Below are positions 1-5,386 of a DNA stretch of 5,724 nt, piece after piece. A program made the position numbers and the translations under genes. Positions within the stretch are counted from its first letter, which is position 1, and each line of letters begins with the position of its first letter. The DNA comes from an uncultured Coriobacteriaceae bacterium (GTDB lineage: Bacteria > Actinomycetota > Coriobacteriia > Coriobacteriales > UMGS124): the NCBI GenBank assembly GCA_900555105.1, contig USJP01000127.1, forward strand, positions 1 through 5,724, in the 5' to 3' direction. The notes beneath the pieces are model-generated. The model was not told the DNA's origin. It was given only the letters and a program-made list of their open reading frames with translations, and did no database searches.

Positions 1-1039
1 GGGCCACGCCGGCCATCGCGCGCTCGGGATGCAGCGTGGGTTTGGCCGTGGCGCGGATGGCGCGGTCGCAGCCCAGGATGAGCGCGGGCAGAATGGTGAA
101 CACGCACACGAGGCTGCAGATGACGCCCTTTGCGAGCACGATGCCCAGGTCGGCACCGATCTTGAAGCTCATGAAGACGAGCGCGAGCAGGCCCACGAAC
201 GTGGTGAGCGAGCTGGAGGTGATTGCCGAGAACGCACCCGCCACCGCGCGGCGCATGGCGGTGTCGCGCTGGTCGGCGCTGGGCCGGTCGGATCCCTCGG
301 GCACGTTTTCCAAGGCGAGTTCCTGGCGGTAGCGGTTCATGAGGATGATGGAGTAGTCCATGGAGAGCACGAGCTGCAGCAGGGCCGCGATGCACATAGT
401 GACGGAGGAGACTTCGCCCATGACGATGTTGCTGCCCAGGTTGATGCCCACGGCGCAGCCGATGGTCACGAGGAAGAGCAGCGATTCAAGCACCGAGGGG
501 CACATGGCCAGAAGAATCAAGAAGAGCAGGCTCAGCGCCAAGACGAGCGTCTGAAGGGGAATGTCGCTGGAGTTGGCATCGTCGTCGGCGATGAGCGTGG
601 TGGCCTGCGGGTATGTACTCGCCACGAGGTCGGCAATCGCCGACTCAAGGCTGTGCTGCTCGGCGCTTCGGTAGTCGTAGTCCATGGCCACGACGTAGAG
701 CGCCTTGTCGTCTTGGTTATAGGCGGCATCGCCCGCTACGTGCGTCACCGCCGCGACGCCTTCGAGCTCGCCCAATTTGCCCGTGAGGGAGGCGCGCTCG
801 TCGTCATCAAGTCCGCTCACCATCACGCGCAGCGTGTGCGTGGAGACGGCGTCGGGCACCTCTGCTTCCATGAGTTCCACGCCCGCCTTCATTGACGAGC
901 CATCGGGCAGGTACTTGGTCATGTCGGTGTTGACGTGCACGCCCAGCATAAGCAGGCTCACGACTGTCGTGAGCACAACCATGAAGACCAGCACGGCCTT
1001 CCTGCGCTTGACGATGAACCCGGCGAGCTTGTCCTTCAT
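1..1039 (-). CDS. MMPL/RND-family membrane transporter, N-terminal part (cut by window start)
   Basis: Reading the minus strand from the ATG at 1039 gives 346 residues with no stop before the window edge. A short cytoplasmic N-terminus (MKDKLAGFIVKRRK) is followed by a first membrane helix at about residues 14-34, an outer soluble domain at about 36-160, and then five closely spaced helices (about 162-179, 183-203, 212-236, 276-294, 296-324). The fourth helix carries SMDYSIILMNRYR (residues 226-238), matching the family's GxDYxxFLxxR signature; D228 sits at the position of the proton-relay Asp. The family uses the proton gradient to export lipids, drugs or other hydrophobic compounds across the cytoplasmic membrane; the substrate here is unknown. 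MMPL proteins usually run to 700-1000 residues with a second six-helix half, so more than half is missing. GGAG (1047-1050), seven bases upstream, supports the start. It is transcribed away from the HIT gene. Confidence 0.88.
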   Translation of the reverse strand, partial: MKDKLAGFIVKRRKAVLVFMVVLTTVVSLLMLGVHVNTDMTKYLPDGSSMKAGVELMEAEVPDAVSTHTLRVMVSGLDDDERASLTGKLGELEGVAAVTHVAGDAAYNQDDKALYVVAMDYDYRSAEQHSLESAIADLVASTYPQATTLIADDDANSSDIPLQTLVLALSLLFLILLAMCPSVLESLLFLVTIGCAVGINLGSNIVMGEVSSVTMCIAALLQLVLSMDYSIILMNRYRQELALENVPEGSDRPSADQRDTAMRRAVAGAFSAITSSSLTTFVGLLALVFMSFKIGADLGIVLAKGVICSLVCVFTILPALILGCDRAIRATAKPTLHPERAMAGVA

Positions 1040-1153
1040 GGCCGTTCTCCATCCTTTTAGCTATGCGCCTTTTTATGCCTGGCGCGTGCGATGCGTGATA
1101 CGGTCATTCTTGCACATACCAGGCCGTGTTAAGCTGTGTCGTGCAAACAATTC

Positions 1154-1163
1154 GTTTCGAAAC
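1154..1163. promoter_or_regulatory. 10-bp perfect palindrome GTTTCGAAAC in the divergent gap
   Basis: The 141-bp gap 1040-1180 separates the transporter from the HIT gene and must hold promoters for both, though I could not pick a convincing -35/-10 pair on either strand. The perfect palindrome GTTTCGAAAC lies six bases before the HIT ribosome binding site, where a bound repressor could block transcription. A weaker 5-bp dyad (GCGCC 1065-1069, GGCGC 1081-1085) lies on the transporter side. A 10-bp palindrome can arise by chance, so the operator role is only a suggestion. Confidence 0.2.
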
Positions 1164-1168
1164 TGACC

Positions 1169-1175
1169 TAAGGAG
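1169..1175 (+). promoter_or_regulatory. Shine-Dalgarno site of the HIT gene (decides the start)
   Basis: TAAGGAG ends five bases before the ATG at 1181. An in-frame GTG at 1175 would extend the protein by two residues, but it overlaps this site and so cannot be the start served by it. The ATG at 1181 is preferred. Confidence 0.8.
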
Positions 1176-1180
1176 TGCTC

Positions 1181-1579
1181 ATGAAGGACGAGAACTGCAT
1201 CTTCTGCAAGATCGCTGCCGGCGAGATCCCTACCAAAAAGGTCTACGAGGACGATTACGTCATCGCGTTCGATGACCTCGAGCCCCTCATGCCTGTTCAC
1301 ACCCTCATTATCCCCAAGGACCACTACGCCAACATCGGCGACAACGTGCCCGAGGAGACGCTGGGTCATGTCTTTGGCGCCGTGCGCAAGGTGGCTGAGA
1401 TCAAGGGCCTCAAGAACGGCTACCGCCTCATGGTGAACACCGGCGAGGACGCCTCCCAGAGCGTGCAGCACTTCCACGTGCACATGCTCGGCGGCGGCTG
1501 GATGCCCCGTCCCAACGACCAGGACTGGGGTCCCAACGCCACCAACGTTGTCCACCTCAAGGAACAGCAGGGCGAGTAG
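1181..1579 (+). CDS. HIT-family (histidine triad, Hint-like) nucleotide-binding protein
   Basis: The product has 132 residues, about the usual length for bacterial Hint proteins. The defining triad is HFHVHML at residues 97-103 (H97, H99, H101); by analogy with Hint1 the middle His, H99, is the nucleophile. The N-terminal CIFCKIAAGEIP segment (C6, C9) is typical of the family, and with the histidines of the PVHTLIIPKDHY segment (H40, H48) it may form the structural zinc site seen in many bacterial members. RLMVNTGEDASQSVQHFHVH is also canonical. Hint proteins are cytosolic purine-nucleoside phosphoramidases that act on AMP-linked substrates such as aminoacyl adenylates; the physiological substrate here is not known. 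The next gene starts one base after the stop codon, so the two are almost certainly co-transcribed and probably translationally coupled. Confidence 0.95.
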   Translation: MKDENCIFCKIAAGEIPTKKVYEDDYVIAFDDLEPLMPVHTLIIPKDHYANIGDNVPEETLGHVFGAVRKVAEIKGLKNGYRLMVNTGEDASQSVQHFHVHMLGGGWMPRPNDQDWGPNATNVVHLKEQQGE

Positions 1580-1580
1580 C

Positions 1581-3071
1581 ATGGGTGAGATTCTGGATTT
1601 CAAGGGCCCGAAGACGACGGTCGCGTTTCCCGAGTTCTCGAACCCCGCCGCCGACAACGAGTGCGAGCTTGAGTACGACCCCAAGCCCGGCAGCGTCGGC
1701 GTGCTCGTGACCACGGACGCCCAGGGCGTGGCCCATTTCACGGTGACCGCGCCTGCCGAGGAGGTCGGCGAGGCCATCAAGCAGGCTAAGGATGGCCTGG
1801 CTGCCTCCTTTGGCGTGCCCGCCGACGCAACCACGCTCGAGGCCATCCGCACGCAGATGGGCGAGGGCACCTTCGATGCTTTCATCACGACGTTTGTGCA
1901 GCGCCACTTCTTCGCCAAGGCCCTGCTGCGCACCTCCGTCCTGCCGTTCCTCGACCCCGACCACCTGACGAGCGAGCCGCCGGTGGAGGGTCAGGACTAC
2001 GTGTTCAAGATGGAGTGCCTGCTGCGCCCTTCCTACGAGCTCTCCTCGTACGAGCCCGTGAGCGTGAAGGTTCCCGAGAAGCAGGCCGTGAGTTCCAAGG
2101 ATGTGACGGCCTACCTCGACAACATGTCCAAAGAGCTTGCCACCTGGGAGAACGACCCGTCTGCCACGCAGGTTGAGCGCGGCAGCCACGTGAGTCTCAA
2201 CCTCGATTCCATGCTCGATGGCAAGCCCTTTCCGCAGCTTACCGGCCGCCACGTTCCCTACCTGGTGGGCTCCGGCCAGCTGAGTGACGAGTTTGACGAC
2301 CAGCTCGTGGGCATGGCCCCGCGCGAGCGCAAGGAGTACGGCCTGTCGCTTCCCATGCCCGCCGAGGACGGCTCCATCAACTACCAGGTCGTGCAGGTCA
2401 AGGTGCAGATCGACGAGATCCAGCACAGTGTGCCGGCCGTCATCGACGACGGCTGGGTGATGAAGAACCTGCCCGAGGCCCAAACGCTTCTTGGCCTTCG
2501 TAGCAAGGTCCGCACGATGCTCGAGCGTCAGGCCGATGCCGCTCAGCATGCCCAGCTCCTCGAGCTCACGGCCGCCGAGCTGGCGACGCGTCTGCAGGGC
2601 GAGCCTGACGAGCGCTATGTGGCCAAGATGCGCGACGAGCTGCTCTCCGAGACGATGCAGCGCCTGCAGATGCAGGGCCTCACGCTCGACGACGTGTTTG
2701 CCCAGCCCGGTTTCGACCACGAGGCCTGGGAGGCCGACCTCAACACTCAGGCCAAGGACGCCCTGCGTCGCGGCCTGGCGCTCGACTCTTTGGCCGACCA
2801 CCTCGACATCCAGCTCGACGAGAAGGACATCTCCGCCGTGGTGAGCCAGATGGCTCCCGGCCATGAGCAGGAGGCCTACCAGAGCCTTCTCGACTCGGGC
2901 CAGATGCCCAAGATGTGCGAGATGGCGTTGCGCATGCGCGCCAACGAGTGGCTTGTCGACCACCTGCCCAAGACGGTTGCTTCCACCGGCTCGGTCATCC
3001 TGGGCGGTGGGGAAGCGCGCCCGCGCACTGACCGTCCGGCTGGCGACGGCCCCAAGCTCACGCTGCTCTAG
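1581..3071 (+). CDS. Divergent trigger-factor-like chaperone / peptidyl-prolyl isomerase
   Basis: This is a 496-residue cytosolic protein without signal peptide or membrane helices. Its domain order matches trigger factor (E. coli form 432 residues). A ribosome-binding-domain-like region covers about 50-165 (FTVTAPAEEVGEAIKQA, ending RPSYELSSYEPVSVKVPE). An FKBP-like PPIase domain covers about 200-280 (GSHVSLNLDSMLDGKPF, then LVGSGQLSDEFDDQLVGM). A helical chaperone region covers about 285-465. Trigger factors hold nascent chains and catalyse proline isomerisation. Two things are odd. About 50 extra residues precede the domain. The basic GFRxGKxP loop that docks on ribosomal protein L23 is replaced by SFGVPADATT (76-85), with no Lys or Arg in residues 71-89, so ribosome binding is doubtful. 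The tail (470-496) is Gly/Pro/Arg-rich and looks disordered. The ATG at 1581 was chosen because it follows the HIT stop by one base; an upstream in-frame TTG at 1548 would overlap the HIT gene. The family is clear, but a role as the main trigger factor is not; a paralogue is possible. Confidence 0.82.
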   Translation: MGEILDFKGPKTTVAFPEFSNPAADNECELEYDPKPGSVGVLVTTDAQGVAHFTVTAPAEEVGEAIKQAKDGLAASFGVPADATTLEAIRTQMGEGTFDAFITTFVQRHFFAKALLRTSVLPFLDPDHLTSEPPVEGQDYVFKMECLLRPSYELSSYEPVSVKVPEKQAVSSKDVTAYLDNMSKELATWENDPSATQVERGSHVSLNLDSMLDGKPFPQLTGRHVPYLVGSGQLSDEFDDQLVGMAPRERKEYGLSLPMPAEDGSINYQVVQVKVQIDEIQHSVPAVIDDGWVMKNLPEAQTLLGLRSKVRTMLERQADAAQHAQLLELTAAELATRLQGEPDERYVAKMRDELLSETMQRLQMQGLTLDDVFAQPGFDHEAWEADLNTQAKDALRRGLALDSLADHLDIQLDEKDISAVVSQMAPGHEQEAYQSLLDSGQMPKMCEMALRMRANEWLVDHLPKTVASTGSVILGGGEARPRTDRPAGDGPKLTLL

Positions 3072-3098
3072 GCTGTAGCGTTACCAGACATATGTACG

Positions 3099-3134
3099 AG
3101 AGAGGGGGTCGTCCTTGCGGACGGCCCCCTCTCT
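3099..3134. terminator. Strong hairpin terminator between convergent genes
   Basis: A 16-bp stem (3099-3114 with 3119-3134, one G-T pair) closes a TTGC loop. It begins 28 bp after the stop of the chaperone gene and lies 68 bp beyond the stop of the convergent citrate synthase. On the plus strand it is followed only by GTTTCG, a poor T-tract, and none follows on the minus strand. Its position between two converging genes suggests it ends transcripts from both sides. A smaller hairpin (3170-3174 with 3180-3184) lies nearer the citrate synthase stop. Nothing else is visible in 3072-3201. Confidence 0.75.
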
Positions 3135-3201
3135 GTTTCGTGCGTTGTTGGATGAGCCTTTTGGAGCGAGTGCCAGTGCGGCACCGGCGCCGTCGGTACC
3201 C

Positions 3202-4665
3202 TTAGTCGCCGATGGCGTCGGGGTTGGAGCGCGCGGAGGTCCTTATCTGCTCAGGCTCGAGCTCGCCGAAGTTGGCGTCGCGGTCGTCGATGTCCACGTA
3301 GTCGCGACGCTGGATGACGCTCTTGTAGGCGGGGCGGATGATACGCTTGCCGCTCTCGAGCTCCTCGAAGCGGTGTGCTGCCCAGCCTGCCATGCGTGCC
3401 GTGGCGAACATGGGCGTGTACAGGTCCACCGGGATGCCGAGCATGTTGTACACGAAGCCCGTGTACAGGTCGATGTTGGCGCACAGGACCTTGCGTGTGC
3501 CCTTCTCCTCGGCCATGACCTGCGGCGTCATGCGCTCGATGTTCTCGAGGAGCTTGAGCTCGCGCTCGAACTCGGTGCCCTTGGCCAGACGCGAGGCGTA
3601 CTTGTGGCAGATGATGGCGCGCGGGTCGGAGAGCGTGTACACCGCGTGGCCCATGCCGTAGACCAGGCCCGTGCCGTCGCCGGCCTGCTTGCGCACGATG
3701 CGGCGCAGGTAGTCGGCAACCAGGCCCTCGTCGGTCCAGTCATCTACGTGGCTCTCGATGTCGAGACACATCTCGCGCACCTTGCGATTGGCGCCACCGT
3801 GCTTGGGGCCCTTGAGCGAGCCGATGGCGCCGGCGTAGGCCGAGTAAGCGTCGGTGCCGCTGGAGGTGAGCACACGGCAGGTGAACGTGGAGTTGTTGCC
3901 GCCGCCGTGCTCGGCCTGCAGCATGAGCATGACGTCGAGCATGTGCGCCTCGTCGTCGGAGTATGCGTGGTCGGGACGCAGGGCGTCCAGAATGGTCTCG
4001 GCGGTGGAGAGGCCGGCACGGGGGCCGTGCCACACCATGTCGCAACCGTGGTAGCACTGCTGGATGGAGTAGTACGACAGCACGGCGATGCGAGGCATGC
4101 GCGAGATGAGGCTGAGTGCGGTGTCTACCTCGTGCTTGAACCTGATGTCGTTGGGCGTGGGGTCGGTTGAGTAGAGATGAAGCACGCAGCGGCTCAGCAT
4201 GTTCATCACGTCTTCGGAGGGGCTCGTGAGGATGTGGTCGTTCACGAAGCCGCGGGGAAGGTCGCGCTCGTAGTCGAGCAGGCTCGTGAGCGTGGCGAGG
4301 TCCTGCCTGGTGGGCAGGTGGCCCGAGAACAGCAGGTACACAAGCTCCTCGTAGCCGAAGCGGCCCTTGCCTGCGGTGCCCTCGACCAGGTCGTTGATGC
4401 TGTAGCCACGAAGCGTCAGACGACCCTCGCAGGGTTCCTGGTCGCCTTCGTTCACCACGTAGCCGTGAACGTTGGAGATCTTGGTGATGCCGGCAACCAC
4501 GCCCGTGCCGTCGGAGTTGCGCAGACCGCGCTTGACGTTGGAGCGTTCGAACTGATGCGGGTCGATGCTGTACGTTTCAGAAAAACGCTCGTAAATGTCA
4601 CAGGGCTCAGGCACCTCGTGCGGTTGCTGCGAGTTGATTGCGGTGCTTGCAGTGGGCTGTTGCAT
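3202..4665 (-). CDS. gltA: Citrate synthase (clostridial-type)
   Basis: Citrate synthase condenses oxaloacetate and acetyl-CoA into citrate, the entry step of the oxidative TCA branch. The catalytic triad is visible: H253 in AEHGGGNNSTF, H340 in GMGHAVY and D399 in ANIDLYTG. Oxaloacetate/CoA-contact regions include SDPRA (R349) and LYTPMFATARMAGW (R424). GSLKGPKHGGAN (282-293) is also canonical. NVKRGLRNSDGTGV (43-56) and HGGGNNSTF recall the roughly 450-residue enzymes of clostridia rather than the NADH-sensitive E. coli form. At 487 residues it has a polar N-terminal extension of about 25 residues and a charged tail (about 458-487). GHAVY replaces the bacterial GHRVY, as in other members of this group, so activity is expected. 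The start at 4665 has AGGAGAGG six bases upstream. It lies 131 bp downstream of the ACT gene on the same strand. In an anaerobe it probably feeds 2-oxoglutarate and glutamate synthesis; 2-methylcitrate synthase activity cannot be excluded. Confidence 0.97.
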   Translation of the reverse strand: MQQPTASTAINSQQPHEVPEPCDIYERFSETYSIDPHQFERSNVKRGLRNSDGTGVVAGITKISNVHGYVVNEGDQEPCEGRLTLRGYSINDLVEGTAGKGRFGYEELVYLLFSGHLPTRQDLATLTSLLDYERDLPRGFVNDHILTSPSEDVMNMLSRCVLHLYSTDPTPNDIRFKHEVDTALSLISRMPRIAVLSYYSIQQCYHGCDMVWHGPRAGLSTAETILDALRPDHAYSDDEAHMLDVMLMLQAEHGGGNNSTFTCRVLTSSGTDAYSAYAGAIGSLKGPKHGGANRKVREMCLDIESHVDDWTDEGLVADYLRRIVRKQAGDGTGLVYGMGHAVYTLSDPRAIICHKYASRLAKGTEFERELKLLENIERMTPQVMAEEKGTRKVLCANIDLYTGFVYNMLGIPVDLYTPMFATARMAGWAAHRFEELESGKRIIRPAYKSVIQRRDYVDIDDRDANFGELEPEQIRTSARSNPDAIGD

Positions 4666-4710
4666 GGGGTGCCTCTCCTAAAGCGGGTCAATCAAAGATA
4701 GAGGGAGTGA

Positions 4711-4790
4711 ATACGCTGCGGCGGGATATGCAAGACCGCCGTGCTTGGCCGTGCTCGGCATGCGGTCTCACACGGTGGACCGCAGCGTAT
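4711..4790 (-). promoter_or_regulatory. Nested dyad / possible structured RNA leader upstream of citrate synthase
   Basis: In the 131 bp between the ACT gene and citrate synthase, an 11-bp perfect outer stem (4711-4721 with 4780-4790) encloses a 7-bp perfect inner stem (4733-4739 with 4762-4768). The two are separated by internal loops of exactly 11 bases on each side. A GCCG/CGGC mini-hairpin (4748-4751 with 4756-4759) sits at the apex. The structure lies about 45 bp before the citrate synthase start codon, and no T-run follows it on the minus strand, so it is not a textbook intrinsic terminator. It could be an untranslated-leader element, an attenuator, a processing site or an ACT-gene terminator. 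No clear promoter was found in this gap. It matches no RNA class that I recognise. Confidence 0.45.
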
Positions 4791-4796
4791 CGTGGG

Positions 4797-5075
4797 TTAA
4801 ATGCGATGCATGAAACGGAAGACGTCCTCGCGCTGCACCTGAATCTGAACGTCGAGCTGCTCGCTGAGGGACAGCAGGGTGTCGCGCAGGGTGTCGAACG
4901 TCGTCTTGGTCTCATCGAGGTCAACGAGCATGGTCATCGTGAAGATACCAGACAGAATGGTCTGGGAGATGTCGACGATGTTTGCGTTGCATTCCGACAG
5001 CGCTCCGGCAACGGCGGCTACGATGCCGCAGCGGTCTGCTCCGAGCACGGTTACGACAATACGGGTCTTATCCAT
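4797..5075 (-). CDS. ACT-domain protein, UPF0237 family
   Basis: The 92 residues form a single ACT domain (beta-alpha-beta-beta-alpha-beta). Strand one is TRIVVTVLGAD (4-14), followed by the ligand-loop/helix start DRCGIVAAVAGALSE (14-28), then ANIVDISQTI (31-40), FTMTMLVDL (45-53), a second helix at about 58-73 and a last strand VQIQVQ (76-81). The C-terminus EDVFRFMHRI is the hallmark ending of UPF0237 proteins, whose usual length is about 90 residues. ACT domains bind amino acids and usually control enzymes or act as free-standing regulators; the ligand of this family is not established to my knowledge. UPF0237 genes are commonly followed by a UPF0210 (PFL-like) gene, but here the downstream gene is citrate synthase. 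The start is supported by AAGGAG (5081-5086), five bases upstream. It is possibly co-transcribed with citrate synthase. Confidence 0.93.
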   Translation of the reverse strand: MDKTRIVVTVLGADRCGIVAAVAGALSECNANIVDISQTILSGIFTMTMLVDLDETKTTFDTLRDTLLSLSEQLDVQIQVQREDVFRFMHRI

Positions 5076-5094
5076 GTGCGCTCCTTACGGCAAG

Positions 5095-5198
5095 GCGGCT
5101 GTGCCGCACGGTGGTGCGACGCCGGATGGCAAACAAGCCGATGGCGTCGTTTGAGTTCCCGGGGTATGGTGCGGGTTTGAATCCCGCGCACTTCGGGA
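5095..5198 (-). promoter_or_regulatory. Stacked hairpins upstream of the ACT gene (possible leader RNA)
   Basis: Three dyads lie in a row. The first is GCGGC/GCCGC with a 3-base loop (5095-5099, 5103-5107), immediately before the ribosome binding site in transcript order. The second is a 7-bp stem CGACGCC/GGCGTCG (5117-5123, 5143-5149) with a 19-base loop that can pair further. The third is a 5-bp stem GCGGG/CCCGC (5171-5175, 5183-5187) inside outer arms TCCCG/CGGGA (5157-5161, 5194-5198). If transcription starts near 5197, all three would be in the 5' untranslated leader of the ACT gene. High G+C content makes some hairpins expected by chance, so function is tentative. Confidence 0.3.
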
Positions 5199-5203
5199 CC
5201 TTT

Positions 5204-5234
5204 ATTCTAGCGATACGAGGACGAATTGCGTTAA
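5204..5234 (-). promoter_or_regulatory. Weak candidate promoter for the ACT gene
   Basis: On the minus strand a TAGAAT -10-like box (5204-5209) is preceded by TTAACG (5229-5234) at a spacing of 19, longer than the usual 17. It lies in the only locally AT-richer stretch upstream of the gene. It would give a leader of roughly 120 bases. Confidence 0.25.
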
Positions 5235-5349
5235 CTGCGTGTTGCGAACGCGAAACTTATATGAAGGCCGTTGTGGGCAGGTTGTGTCATGTCACCACAT
5301 AGGGAAAAAATACGCCAATATGTACGTGCTCTGTACAGGTGTACCGCTT
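5235..5349. other. AT-richer part of the divergent gap, probably holding the lipoprotein promoter
   Basis: The gap between the ACT gene and the lipoprotein is 311 bp (5076-5386). This part is less G+C-rich than the rest and contains TTATAT (5257-5262) and an A-run (5305-5310), but I could not assign a convincing -35/-10 pair. Three GTAC tetramers occur close together at 5322, 5333 and 5341, possibly part of an operator. No gene, tRNA or mobile-element end is visible in it. Confidence 0.3.
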
Positions 5350-5366
5350 CGAGGCAAAAGGCCTCG
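5350..5366 (+). promoter_or_regulatory. Small hairpin just upstream of the lipoprotein ribosome binding site
   Basis: A perfect 6-bp stem CGAGGC/GCCTCG closes an AAAAG loop, eight bases before the AAGGAGG site at 5375-5381. It is followed by no T-run, so it is not a terminator. It could stabilise the 5' end of the lipoprotein mRNA or affect ribosome loading. Confidence 0.3.
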
Positions 5367-5386
5367 GAACCGTCAAGGAGGCAATA

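Noticed and set aside
29..895. Long open frame on the plus strand opposite the transporter gene
   Set aside because: Its His/Gly/Glu-rich translation resembles no protein family and is a by-product of G+C-rich codons. The opposite strand encodes a clear MMPL protein.
1557..2963. 468-codon open frame on the minus strand opposite the chaperone gene
   Set aside because: Leu/His/Val-rich composition without domain signatures; the plus strand has a recognisable trigger-factor architecture.
3115..4170. 351-codon open frame on the plus strand opposite citrate synthase
   Set aside because: Val/Ala/His-rich antisense shadow; the minus strand carries all citrate synthase motifs.
4711..4790. Inverted repeat as ends of a small mobile element (MITE)
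   Set aside because: The 11-bp arms could be terminal repeats, but no flanking target-site duplication is visible and the inner stem pairs within the element, which fits an RNA or DNA secondary structure better.
5171..5187. tRNA-like T-arm (stem GCGGG/CCCGC with loop TTTGAAT)
   Set aside because: The loop resembles a tRNA T-loop, but the conserved C56 is T. The bases after it (GCACTTC) find no matching 5' acceptor strand in the preceding 90 bases, and no D or anticodon arm can be placed.
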